From Conidiobolus coronatus NRRL 28638 (taxonomy: Eukaryota > Entomophthoromycota > Entomophthoromycetes > Entomophthorales > Conidiobolaceae), in the NCBI GenBank assembly GCA_001566745.1, contig KQ964422.1, positions 242,352 through 262,373 on the forward strand: a stretch of 20,022 nucleotides of DNA. Direction: 5' to 3'. Of this stretch, positions 10,110 to 19,772 are shown in pieces; within the stretch, counting starts at the first letter, position 1; every line of letters begins with the position of its first letter. The notes beneath the pieces were generated by a model, which saw only the letters and a list, made by a program, of their open reading frames with translations, did not search any database and had not been told where the DNA came from. A program made the position numbers and the translations under genes.

Positions 10110-11347
10110 ATGTTGAAAATAAGAAATATACAGTTGAATAATATAAACAAGAATATCCAGAATTTTAGTAGACAGTTTTCGCAAGCAAAATTGGAGAAAA
10201 GTTTAGCAGAGTGTAAAGACATTGTTAGGTAATTTCTCTTCAAATCACATTAGCAATACTTTTATTTATTTAGTCTTTTATAACAGAAAAAATGATTATG
10301 ATTCCTATTTAATTTCAACATTTTTGGACCCAAGAACAAGACCTCATTACTATTCTATTAAAGCTCTATCTATAGAATTAGCCAGTATTAGAGATCAAGT
10401 CACTCAACCTCAACTTGCTTTAGTTCGCCTTCAATGGTGGAAAGAAAGATTAGACGGTTTGAAGAAAGTAATATTTATTTGAAAGGGTTAACTTTAAGTT
10501 ATTAATATTATTTAATAGGATCAAGTTAGCGAACACCCTATTTTAATGCTATTACATCACACCTTAAAAACGTACAAATCCAATTTAACTACTTCTTTCT
10601 TTAACAGAATCATAAGTCAAAGAGTAATTATTGGATTAATATCATATTATCTTATTAATATCAAGTTTAGATAGAGCATACTCAAAATCCTCATTTCTCT
10701 ACCTTGGAAGAGCTAGAAAATTACACTGAGAACACCGTATCTTCAGAGTTGTATTTACAATTAGAAATATTAAAAATTAGAGACAGTGTAATCGAAGGAT
10801 TATTGAGTCATTTAGGCAAAGCTAGAGGAATTGTTACTTTGCTTAGAGGATTACCTCATTTACACTCTGTTACTAAAGAGTCTGTGATTCCAGATCAATT
10901 ACTGGCTCAAGTATATTTATAAGCAAGGTTTATTGTATTATATATTGATTTATTTATTTTTAGTATAATATATCTCAAGAGCAGCTTTTTAGAAGCTCAG
11001 AAGTATCAGACCCCCTTAGAGATGCTATATTTGAAATCGCCACTAAAGCAAATGATCAGTTATTAACCGTTAACTATCTATTAGATCAACTTAGTGCAGA
11101 GCAAAAGTCAAATTATGAAAAAGCATTCCCATTATTTTTAAGTTCTGTAAGTTTTTATCCAACATTTATGCTCCATGATTTAACACATGTTTAGGTACCT
11201 TTGGTTAACTATTTAAATCAATTGGAAAAGGCTAACTTTGATCCTTATCATCAAAGCTTACACACTAGAGACTGGAAGCTCGTTGGAAAACTGGCATATT
11301 ATAACTATACTAAGAACTTACCCTTGCCAAAAGTAACCAAAGAATAG
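10110..11347 (+). CDS. NDUFAF6: NDUFAF6-like mitochondrial complex I assembly factor (squalene/phytoene synthase fold)
   Basis: Six exons (10110-10228, 10287-10467, 10519-10623, 10671-10910, 10964-11146, 11195-11347) give 326 residues, close to the 333 of human NDUFAF6. Introns are 58, 51, 47, 53 and 48 bp, all keeping frame. The N-terminus (MLKIRNIQLNN, later NFSRQFSQAK) is basic, Ser/Asn-rich and nearly free of acidic residues, as in a mitochondrial presequence. Family landmarks follow in order: VRKNDYDSYL, ALSIELASIRDQV, RLQWWKE, ELENYTENTVSSELYL, HLGKARGIVTLLRG, VIPDQLL, DPLRDAIFEIA. The Asp-rich metal sites of true squalene and phytoene synthases are missing, as in NDUFAF6, so it should be a non-enzymatic helper of early complex I assembly on the matrix side. 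Presence of this gene implies the fungus has respiratory complex I. Confidence 0.9.
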
Positions 11348-11365
11348 TAATAGACTAAATTATTT

Positions 11366-11371
11366 AATAAA
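11366..11371 (+). terminator. AATAAA poly(A) signal after the NDUFAF6-like gene
   Basis: AATAAA begins 19 nt after the TAG stop at 11345-11347, a close fit to compact 3' UTRs. The DHODH start is only about 180 bp further on. Confidence 0.5.
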
Positions 11372-11500
11372 CTACAATTTGAAACTGAGTTATTAATTTC
11401 CCATAATTTGTTCCATTGAATTACTACATTAAATAAATCTTATCATTTGACCTCATTAAAAATTACAAATTAAACGTCAACAAAATCAATATTAATAGCT

Positions 11501-11518
11501 AATAATAATAATAATAAT
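11501..11518 (+). repeat. (AAT)6 microsatellite in the DHODH promoter
   Basis: Six AAT units run without interruption 33 bp before the DHODH ATG. Shorter AAT runs occur before BLOC1S1 (about 15250-15262) and after DHODH (about 13020-13040). Probably a neutral or weak nucleosome-excluding element. Confidence 0.6.
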
Positions 11519-11550
11519 TAATACTAGTATTAATAGACCATATTTAATTA

Positions 11551-12946
11551 ATGCCTCTTCCCAGATTTAATCCAATTAACCAAGCTAAGAGAGGCCTCTT
11601 TACTTCTGCCTCAAGAAAAACCCCTTTATCTTTCTATGAAAAGTTCCGTGGCGCAATTATCACTGTGGGGGCTGCTACTGGTGGTGTACTCTTATATGGA
11701 TACTACAGAGACTCTTCTTCAGCTATTCATCAATATGCCATTAACCCCCTCATGCGCTTTTTCTTAGATCCTGAAACTGCTCACAGAGTCAGTATCCTTG
11801 GCTGTAAATTTGGTTTAGGACCCAAATCTTATCAAATCGATGATGAAAAATTAGCTGTTAAAGTTTGGGGTCACAGATTTGCTAACCCCGTTGGTATTTC
11901 TGCTGGATACGATAAACATGCTGAAGCTATCGACCCCCTATTCAATTTAGGCTTTGGTCTTGTCGAAATTGGCTCAGTCACCCCTAAGCCCCAAGTAAGT
12001 TTAATTTTTATTAGTTAAAAATTTTCATTTCTCACAATTTTAAAATTAGGAAGGAAATCCTCTTCCCAGATTTTTCAGATTATCTGAAGATAAAGCTGTT
12101 ATCAACCGTTATGGTTTCAACTCTGATGGTCATGATGCTGTAGAAGAACGTCTTCAACGCCGTTTCTGGAGTTTATTAAGAGACTCTCACTGGGAATCCT
12201 CATCTAGAGAATTAAAGGATCCTAACTATAGCTACAACTTACAAGGCGAAAAATCTGGTCACAAAGATAAGTGGTTAGGTGTCAACTTGGGAAAGAACAA
12301 GGTTTCTCCTGCTGAAAGCAACCAAGACTATGTAGATGGTGTACATAAATTGGGACCTTATGCTGATTATCTTGTCGTTAATATTTCTAGCCCCAATACC
12401 CCTGGATTACGTGATCTTCAAAAGACTGAATCTCTTAGAAGATTAATTAAGGAAGCTCAAGATGCCAGAAATACCCTTCCTTCTCCTCTTCCTCCTTTGT
12501 TGGTTAAGATTGCTCCAGATTTGAGCGATGAAGAAGCTAAAGATATCTCAAGTGTTCTTAAGGATCTTAAGGTTGATGGTGTCATCATCTCCAACACTAC
12601 CATTTCACGCCCCAGTACACTTAAATCCGGTTTAACTGACCCTAAGACTGTTGCTCAAGTTGGTGGTTTATCAGGTCCTGCAGTTAAGCCTCTCGCAGTC
12701 AGTCTTGTTAAGAAGATCTATAACCTTACTGAAGGAAAGGTTCCCATTGTAGGCTGTGGTGGTATTTCATCTGGCCAAGATGCCGTAGACTTTGCCAAGG
12801 CTGGTGCTTCTCTTGTCCAATTCTACACTCATCTCGGATATAGAGGACCTGGAGCTGTAGATGAAATTAAGCGTGAAGTCACTGAATTACTCGAAAAAGA
12901 AAACACTACCTGGGAAAAGATCATTGGTCAAGATCACCGCAACTAA
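11551..12946 (+). CDS. URA9: dihydroorotate dehydrogenase, class 2, mitochondrial (quinone-linked)
   Basis: Two exons (11551-11994, 12050-12946) separated by a 55-bp intron encode 446 residues. The enzyme oxidises dihydroorotate to orotate in de novo pyrimidine synthesis and passes electrons through FMN to ubiquinone at the inner mitochondrial membrane. The start [15 protein letters not shown] is a basic presequence, followed by a membrane segment at about 34-51 ([16 protein letters not shown]). FMN and substrate motifs are GYDKHAEA (119-126), GSVTPKPQ at the splice junction, NRYGFNS (167-173), K301, SNTT (329-332), GGLSG (353-357) and GCGGIS (383-388). Ser262 in NISSPNT is the catalytic base typical of class 2; class 1 enzymes such as yeast Ura1 use Cys. 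Symbols vary among fungi (URA9, pyrE, DHODH). Codon choice is more C-ending than in neighbours, suggesting strong expression. Confidence 0.97.
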
Positions 12947-13218
12947 AATTCTTAAATTTGAAAGAAAAAACTATTTTTTAACTAAACCAATTGCAAATAC
13001 TTTAAAAATACCTATCTTTTAATAATAGAATAATAATAATTTTAAACTTTTAGATTACTTGACATGAATCTATAATAGCTTGAAAAATGAAATTTGTATA
13101 CTGTATGGTTGTGATTTACACTATAGAGTCTTTGATTTTATATAATTTTTATAAAATTGAGATATAAAGCTTTGGATAATCTATATTTTATAAAACATCT
13201 AGATACTATAAATTTGAC

Positions 13219-13251
13219 AAATCTTAATAGAAAAACACTTAATTAAGATTT
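13219..13251. repeat. 10-bp perfect inverted repeat between convergent genes
   Basis: AAATCTTAAT (13219-13228) and ATTAAGATTT (13242-13251) are exact reverse complements around a 13-nt spacer. They lie between the 3' ends of DHODH and SF3A3. A transcript from either side could form the stem. A role in 3'-end formation is speculative. Confidence 0.5.
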
Positions 13252-13376
13252 ATAAGCAGTTGAGCTATAATTTTAAAGTATTTATAATCTATTTCTCAGA
13301 ATGTATAGCAATATTATTAATTGGATTAACATAATAAACAAGATATTCCATAATTTAAAATATAATAAAAAATAGA

Positions 13377-13382
13377 TTTATT
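13377..13382 (-). terminator. AATAAA poly(A) signal of SF3A3
   Basis: On the minus strand AATAAA starts 4 nt after the TAA stop (13387-13389), so the 3' UTR is predicted to be very short. This agrees with the compact 3' ends at BLOC1S1 and the PEX8-like gene. Confidence 0.5.
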
Positions 13383-13386
13383 AAGT

Positions 13387-15077
13387 TTATAATAAACCTT
13401 GGCGCTTTAAATCTTCATAAGTTTTCCTATTAAATACATTACCACTATCATCTTCAAATTCTTCCATTGTGTCAGGTACAAATTTTTCAGTTGAGTTATT
13501 TTTCTTTAATTTATTCCATACTAAATTAAGTTGTTAGTTTTATATATTTAAGTATTTGTTAAATGACTTACAATCGTATGCATCTTGAATTTTAGTTATT
13601 TCATAGAAATGTCTAGTATTAGGAATACCTAAACATCTCATACCATGAGCGTGTCTAAACTCTTGAAAGTGCTTTTCAAAAGACTTGCGTCCCATATAGA
13701 CGTAATTACCACAAATTTCACAAGGATATTCAATTCCAAGTCCGTGTAATTTGAATAACCAGTAAGGGATAGGCTTACCATCCCAGCCAAGAGGAAGTTT
13801 GAGAGGATTATATAATTTAGCACTGTCTTCCTCATCACTTTCAATATCATCAATTTCTTCTTGTTCAAGTTCAATCTAAAAAGTATATAATCAATACTAG
13901 TAAAAAAGTATAAAACTCTAAGCTTACTCTTCTTTCCCTATCCGTTAAAGCTTGCTTACGTTCTACATTAGCTTTAGTATCATCAATAGTCTCTTGTAAA
14001 ACTTGACAATAACTAGATATTTGGAACTCCAATAAGGGAATTTCTGTTAATTGATTAATAGCCTCTTCTTCAACTTTTTGCTCATCACCCTTTTGATTAT
14101 CAGGGTTAGCATCGTACTTAGCTTGAGATTTTTTATGCTTTAAGGATTTCATATGAGCTTCAAAAACAGTTTCTTTTTCAAATGTTTTGTTACCTAATTA
14201 ATTTGTTAGATTATATAATTTTTAGCTTATACTGTAATACTTACAAGCTTTACAAAATAGATTAATAGCTTTTTCCTTAGACTTTAAATCTAAATTATCC
14301 CATCCTGGAACTGTACCCTTTTCTAAATGTTCATTAAACTTAGTTAATGAATCGGATTGTAAAGCTTCTAAATTATATAAAGGTTTGGCTCTCTTAAAGT
14401 AACTCTCTAAATATTCCTTTAAATTTTTCAAATATCTAAATCAATAAAGTTAATACAATATATATTAATAATAGCTAAAATGAATTACTCTTTATATTGT
14501 CCACCTTTTAACTTTCTATCAATTATCTCAAATTTATAAAATTGATCTAAATAACTTAGATAATTTAATTTTTTTAAATTTTGTAAATTTTGATAAACAA
14601 CGAATATCTGGTTTAAATCCAAGAATTTTCCTAAATACTCTTCACCACTGAATAAACCCTCTAATTTATCTTCAGTATTTTCTGTTAATTCAGAACTACG
14701 ATCCTTTAAGTTTTCTACTATTGTTGTTGAATTGGAACGGTGATACTCTTTAATACTCTTTAAACGGTTGTAAAATTCACTTATTTCATTGGGACCACTT
14801 AAACTGTGAACTTCTCTCTTTAATATACTTTCTTTATCATCAAAATTTTCTAAAGTACTTGAGCTAGTTGATTTAATTTGGTTTAATAAAGTGTTAATAT
14901 TGTGCTGTTGAATTAGTCTAGTTTTAAACTATATAAATTATATGTTAGTATAATTATTAAATTTAATTTATTTAAGCTTACATTTTTAGTATCTTTTAAA
15001 CTTTCATTTACTATAGATTGTTCAAAAATATCGATTAATTCTAGGTTTTTACGTTGAATTTCTAAGATATTATCCAT
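13387..15077 (-). CDS. SF3A3: splicing factor 3a subunit 3 (SF3a60 / Prp9), U2 snRNP
   Basis: Six exons in transcript order (15077-14982, 14928-14489, 14435-14245, 14193-13928, 13875-13572, 13520-13387) encode 476 residues, against 501 in human and 530 in yeast Prp9. Introns are 51-53 bp. The ATG at 15077 begins [13 protein letters not shown], matching the family start. SF3a60 joins SF3a66 and SF3a120 to form mature U2 snRNP for branch-site recognition. Landmarks are [14 protein letters not shown] (about 76-89), a first C2H2 finger (C240, C243, H256, H262), [14 protein letters not shown], the signature [14 protein letters not shown] (358-371) and a second finger (C383, C386, H400, H406) followed by [11 protein letters not shown]. 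The end, [13 protein letters not shown], is nearly invariant. There is no SAP-like insert as in metazoans, so this is the fungal Prp9 layout. It shares a 189-bp divergent promoter region with BLOC1S1. Confidence 0.96.
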
Positions 15078-15266
15078 TTTAAACTTATATTTAATTAAAC
15101 ACACAACTTAAACCATCACCAGTTTACAATTTGGTAATATATACAATTTTTTTAAATTTAATTTTATGGGATTCTTTGAGTTTATTTTATTTATCCCTTG
15201 TTACTTTTTATGACTTGTTTTAACTCTTTTTATTTTAATTTGTTTTGCTAATAATAATAATACTAA
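15078..15266. promoter_or_regulatory. bidirectional promoter region between SF3A3 and BLOC1S1
   Basis: The start codons of the two divergent genes are only 189 bp apart, so both promoters must lie here unless they use sequence inside genes. The stretch is T-rich on the plus strand, with several TTTATTTT-like tracts and an AATAATAATAATA run near 15250. No clear TATA pair stands out. Nucleosome-free poly(dA:dT) would fit, as inference. Confidence 0.5.
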
Positions 15267-15819
15267 ATGCTTTCACAATTGCTTAAAGATCACCAGAATA
15301 GTCAATTAGAGCAGAAGAATAAAATAAGTAATTTAATACTGTTATTTTAATATATATTATACTAATTTGTGTTAATTGTTTTAGCTCAATTGAGGAGAGA
15401 AGCAGTTCAAAGTATTCGAGAAACTACCGACATAGTAACGGATAGTTTAAACGCACAGTAATTACCTTTCTCATAGTTAAACTACGCACCCTTACTTATA
15501 CTGCTATTTTTTTACTATATTATTTAGAGTTTCTGAGTGTATCCAAACTCAAAAACAGCTTGAAAATCATACAAAATTACTTACTCAACAATTATCAAAA
15601 TTCCAAAAACAAACTCAGCTTTGGTCTAATATGGTTCAAGGGTTAAATGATTCACTTAAAGTTAGTTTATATTCATTTATAAATAATGTTAATATTAATT
15701 CTGTTGTTTAGGAATTGGGAGATGTTCAAAATTATGTAAATATTATGGAAAGAAATATGGAAATAGTTCAAACAACTTTAACTAATGTTGTTAAAGAGAG
15801 AGAAAAATATGATTTTTAA
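15267..15819 (+). CDS. BLOC1S1: BLOC-1 subunit 1 homologue (BLOC1S1 / GCN5L1)
   Basis: Four small exons (15267-15327, 15385-15457, 15528-15660, 15712-15819) give 124 residues, almost the length of the human protein (125). Introns are 57, 70 and 51 bp. The start MLSQLLKDHQNSQLEQK, the RREAVQSIRETTDIVTDSLN helix, the QTQKQLENHTKLL heptads, FQKQTQLWSNMVQGLN, and ELGDVQNYVNIMERNM all follow the BLOC1S1 order. It is a helical coiled-coil subunit shared by BLOC-1 and BORC, which act in endosome and lysosome trafficking and positioning; in animals it is also linked to mitochondrial protein acetylation. The stop codon overlaps an AATAAA (15818-15823), and the convergent PEX8-like gene ends 31 bp away. 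None of the exons exceeds 135 bp, so simple ORF searches miss it. Confidence 0.92.
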
Positions 15820-15823
15820 TAAA
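15818..15823 (+). terminator. AATAAA overlapping the BLOC1S1 stop codon
   Basis: The last two bases of the TAA stop (15817-15819) begin AATAAA. Cleavage 10-30 nt downstream would place the mRNA end at or inside the 3' end of the opposing PEX8-like gene. Confidence 0.5.
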
Positions 15824-15840
15824 TTTTAATATTAAAATTT
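15821..15840. repeat. perfect 20-bp palindrome between convergent stop codons
   Basis: AAATTTTAAT followed directly by ATTAAAATTT is an exact self-complementary 20-mer. It fills most of the 31 bp between the BLOC1S1 stop (15819) and the PEX8-like stop (15851). AATAAA signals in opposite orientation flank it (15818-15823 plus, 15844-15839 minus). It probably serves 3'-end formation in both directions. Confidence 0.7.
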
Positions 15841-15844
15841 TATT
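15839..15844 (-). terminator. AATAAA poly(A) signal of the PEX8-like gene
   Basis: On the minus strand AATAAA starts 7 nt after the TAA stop (15853-15851). Together with the plus-strand signal it implies overlapping 3' ends of the two convergent mRNAs. Confidence 0.45.
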
Positions 15845-15850
15845 TTTTAA

Positions 15851-15881
15851 TTAAGCTTGAAGCTGACTAGTTAAGCTTGAA
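15851..15881. repeat. 11-bp direct repeat at the 3' end of the PEX8-like gene
   Basis: TTAAGCTTGAA occurs at 15851-15861 and again at 15871-15881, exactly 20 bp apart. The first copy contains the stop codon, the second lies in the last coding residues in a different frame. A small duplication at the gene end could have altered the C-terminus. Confidence 0.5.
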
Positions 15882-18800
15882 TTTTTGTTTAAATTTAAAC
15901 TATTCAATAAATTCAAATACCACCCGACTAAATAAGGCTTAGTTCCTAAGTCACAATTCTCTGTTATCATCCTTTTTACAAGGGAAATTAGAGCTGTTAA
16001 GGTGTTGTTAGTTATACTAGGATGTTTATCGAAGAATTTGATTAAATGCTCTAATTTTGCCAAATATTCATTTAAATAGCTTGATGGAGTGTTAGGCAGG
16101 AGAGCTGCATATGTATTAATATATCCTATTGATTCTAATATTAATTCGGGATTAGTATTTAATTTCGATAAACAATTCTCTATTTTAGCGTATAATTGAG
16201 TGTATAGAGTCCAAACTTGACTCACATCAGAATCCAATTGATTTGATAAACCTTCAACTAAAATAGTATAAGCTACCCTAAACTGTTCACCTGTCATTTG
16301 TCCTGGGAAATGATCAAATAATTGGCTTTGATACCAGTTAATAAACTTAGGTACACACTCAGCCTTAGAGCTTTGAATTATAGATAGGGCGGCTGAGTGA
16401 GAAGCTTCATAAAGTTCTAAGGACCAACTAAATTTCTCTGAGGCAAATGGTTTAATAAGCTTTTCAATAACATCCTGAAGCAAATTATTATCCACTTCTT
16501 TAACCAATTGTTCAATACAAGTCAATGTAAAACTAATTTTAGATTGTTCCAATTGATTTAAACCATTCAACTCTGTAGGTTCACTATTAACTTCAACTTC
16601 CCTTAATAACCCCTCTATAAAAGGCTTTACCCTAGTCTTTCTACTTTCAACTTGCTCTAACAAATAAATGAGTAAATCTTCTTGATTCTTGAATATAGTG
16701 CGGGGGATTTGAATAATGGTTGAAAAGTTTAGGTTAAAGAGGGAGGTTAGCATTAATTCTAGTTCTTCATCTGAAACTTGAACCGATGTCATTGGTCTGG
16801 TTAGAATTGATTTAAATATTATTACATAACTGAATAGTACAGATTTTAATGATTTCCTAACTGAATCATTCGAAGGATCTCCTATACAAACTAGTTAATA
16901 TCAGTTAAATAATAAATTAACAACTTTGAACTTACTTATTTTATCTAACAATGAAGGATCTTCACTAATTCCAAGTTTCCAACTATTAAATAAATTTTGA
17001 GAAAATTCCGTTAATTTGCTTAACTCCAGTTGAGTAAGTTTGATTAAATCAGGTTTATCTAAACTAAAGTAATTAGATAACTGGAAGGGCCACGACATCA
17101 GTTCTCCCATCAATTGAGATTGTTTCCCTAATTCTTTGAATGTTGGTGTATTTGAAATTTCTTTAATTATTAGTAATTGGCCATCATTATCCTATAATTC
17201 AAAATTAAATATTTATATTATGTTGTTGCTCAGAGATTTACCTTATTCGACTTATAGGTAAATTGTTCCCAATACTTTATCAAATAATTGAATAAGAATA
17301 AGTTAATAGACTAAACATAAGTTAGTAGGCATTAGAATAACTATGGTATCTGATTACTTTAATATCGGCTCCTAATTTTTCTAAATTTTGTAATTTTTGA
17401 AATTAGAAAGTAAAATAGAAATAGATTTATCCAAGGTAGTCAATTCATCTAAAATACATACAATTAGATTATATAGAATATAATAATATTATACAGACTT
17501 ACCCGTGTTATTAAGTTCTAAATTAACCAATTTATTAATTAATTGCTTAACCTTTTTAGAATATGATCTTGATGGATAATTTTGTCCTTGAGTTAATACT
17601 TGACTATAAAAATAACATTAATATTAATCTAATAAGCTAATCAAGTAATTTACATTGCTCCTGCTAATGCGAATATTGGTGAAATTAAATTAGAATCCTT
17701 ATTAACATCTATATACTTATTATTAGTAAAATATATTAATACTATAGTTAAAATATACTGTAGTCGTATGCTAATATAGAATCTAATATGGGATCCAAAA
17801 TAGATTTAGCAATTAATTTACTACTTGTAATCCCTTCCTTCTCCAAGCTAGTCAAAATAAATACTAAACTGGCCAAAGTATTCATATTCCCTTCTATATT
17901 GGGTTCATAGTTTTGCAAATTTAAATAATTCTGAATTATTTGCTGAGGATGTTTTAAGAGAGGGAGGTGCTTTAGTAAGGTGCCTATGGTGGGGTGAATG
18001 TACTGGGAGTTGTTGAGTAGCGGTCTATTAGTAATACTATGGTTAATAGGAATCCATTAAGCGGTAATTTGCTAATGCTAATTTCTTACCTTGAATCTGA
18101 ATCTTTTGTCTTTAACCCTTCGCTAATAATTTTCTCTGATCTGCTCAATAACTCTTTAGATTTGAAAATATCTAAAAAAGATATTAGAATATATTCGAAT
18201 ATTATTATAAAAGCGAATTTACCTGCTAAAATAACAATTATCATTAAACTTAATTCAATTGTTTTTTGTGATTTTTTAAAATTTGAATTTAAGTAGTGTT
18301 CAATTAATTTAGCTAGTTGATTTGCTTCAGCGGTATAACTATTTAGCTCCTCAGCTGGTACCTCTCCTATATAAAAACATTAATATCAAAGTCGATATTG
18401 TTTTAGGGTTGGTTTACCAATTCTTCGTGCCCAAACTGACCATAATTCCAAAATTGGAACTAGCGATTCAGGATCAAAGTTAACCTCATTTTGTAACTTA
18501 ATAAATAAGATTTGTAAACTGTTATTAAATTCTTTATCAATCCATTTTAGAGGTAGACGAGTACTGAAAGAACTTAACAATGATAAATTCAAATTACACT
18601 ATAAATAGTAAATTGTTAGCATTCAACAAATATGAAAGGATCAATTACTATTTGAGTAGAATAATTGCAGTAATTAATAACTGATTGAATACTGACTGAT
18701 AGGGATCTACCTAAATATTTTACATTATTTGATTTTACTCTAAATAATTCTAGTTAACAACAGTACAAGAATGAAAAACAGCTAATTACTTTAACTGCTC

Positions 18801-19518
18801 CTTTAACTCTTGAATACGTATTTGTTCCAATTTTTCATTTAATTTAAGTGTTAAAGTATGTGGTCTAAAAGAATATTTAGTTTTACTAAATAATTGGTAA
18901 ATTTTAACTTACAAGTTATTTCTTCTTGGGTTTAATAATAAATTAAAACGTAAATTTTTATTCTTATATATTTTTTGCCACTCTTTAGTTAACTATAAAT
19001 AAATTAATAAATCAATAATATTATATATTGTATAAGTTTTTACTTGAGATTCTTCTGTTAGTTTTTGACCTTTTAATAGACTAAAGTATTGTACCAAATT
19101 ATAAATAAAATTAATCAAATTCAACTTATTTAAATTTAATTCGCTATACATAAATTATATAAGTAAAAGTATTCTCTCTATTACTATTAATTTACCTATT
19201 CTCTTTAACCTTCAAATAGTCCATAAAAATCAACTCTTCCCAATTAACAATACCCTTTAAATCTGCATCCAAAAAAGGATTGTTAATTAAATATATGTTA
19301 TAACTTTGACTATCTCCACTAACTTCTACTAAAGCTTTATTAGAATTAGTCTCAACGGGAAAGTACTCCGAAAGGGGTTCCAAATGGTTTATAGTGTGGT
19401 AAGCTCGCAGGATAACTTGTTTGTCGGGGCCTCCATTAACTAATTGGTTAATTAATTCATTTACTAGATAATCAACTGTTATCAGTTGACAAGGTTTTGA
19501 TACACTCATAAGTGACAT
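15851..19518 (-). CDS. PEX8: PEX8-like peroxisome biogenesis protein (intraperoxisomal organiser), possible one-base lesion
   Basis: I infer 15 exons in transcript order: 19518-19196, 19143-19044, 18992-18913, 18864-18790, 18739-18649, 18598-18418, 18366-18223, 18171-18090, 18036-17759, 17708-17654, 17603-17503, then 17448-17358 (frameshifted) or 17380-17358, 17310-17242, 17191-16936 and 16881-15851. Most introns are 47-54 bp, several with CTAAC-like branch sites. The product is 962 residues with the short exon, about 985 if a one-base loss is allowed. It is entirely helical-looking, without membrane spans. The last 300 residues resemble fungal Pex8, which binds the Pex5 receptor and joins the docking and RING complexes inside peroxisomes: FDHFPGQMTGEQFRVAYTIL, then YLVGWYLNLLNSL near the end. 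The N-terminal two thirds are not recognised, the protein is longer than yeast Pex8 (589), and the usual C-terminal SKL/AKL signal is absent (ends SQLQA). The family call is moderate; the gene itself is firm. Confidence 0.6.
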
Positions 19519-19699
19519 ATTAATCGATTAACTTAATAAAGAGTAAATATATGATATTGTTGTTATTATGCTAGTTAAAATATTATTATTGATCACATGT
19601 AAAGTAATTGATTTATGATCACAGTCCTATTAATTGAAGAAATTAATTTTAATTAACTGTGTGGGATAATTTAAGTTGAAAAAATAAAAATAATTTCAA
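19519..19699 (-). promoter_or_regulatory. promoter region of the PEX8-like gene, downstream of tRNA-Thr
   Basis: Only 181 bp separate the tRNA 3' end from the ATG at 19518. The RNA polymerase III terminator occupies the far end, leaving about 160 bp for the polymerase II promoter. A TATA-like CATATATTT lies on the minus strand near 19550. No other site is recognised. Confidence 0.4.
19679..19690 (-). terminator. RNA polymerase III terminator of tRNA-Thr
   Basis: The minus strand reads TTTTTATTTTTT starting 9 nt after the tRNA 3' end. Runs of five and six T are typical RNA polymerase III stop signals. Confidence 0.8.
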
Positions 19700-19772
19700 T
19701 GCCTTCTACGTGAATCGAACACGTGACCTTCCGCTTACTAGGCGGACGCTCTGCCAACTGAGCCAAGAAGGC
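19700..19772 (-). tRNA. trnT-AGU: tRNA-Thr (anticodon AGT), intronless
   Basis: The 73-nt minus-strand sequence folds as a complete cloverleaf. The acceptor GCCTTCT pairs with AGAAGGC, followed by discriminator A. The D arm is GCTC-AGTTGGCA-GAGC. The anticodon stem TCCGC/GCGGA holds loop CTAGTAA with anticodon AGT, which reads threonine ACU and, after A-to-I editing, ACC. The T arm is ACGTG/CACGT with loop TTCGAAT. The A box (TGGCTCAGTTGG) and B box (GTTCGAATC) are intact and a T-run terminator follows. CCA is not encoded, as expected in eukaryotes. Confidence 0.97.

Larger units (their letters stand above)
12947..13386. other. convergent intergenic region between DHODH and SF3A3
   Basis: The two genes end toward each other across 440 bp of AT-rich DNA. 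No exact AATAAA was noted close after DHODH (AATAAT runs are near 13020). A perfect 10-bp inverted repeat (13219-13251) sits in the middle. No gene is supported. Confidence 0.55.

Noticed and set aside
15851-15881. A hidden peroxisomal SKL-type ending in another frame
   Set aside because: Reading the other frames gives FKLN or SSLIKK endings, not a canonical terminal tripeptide, and would need an unsupported frameshift.
18039-18296. 85-codon plus-strand ORF
   Set aside because: It lies antisense across exons and introns of the PEX8-like gene, whose reading frames explain this sequence.
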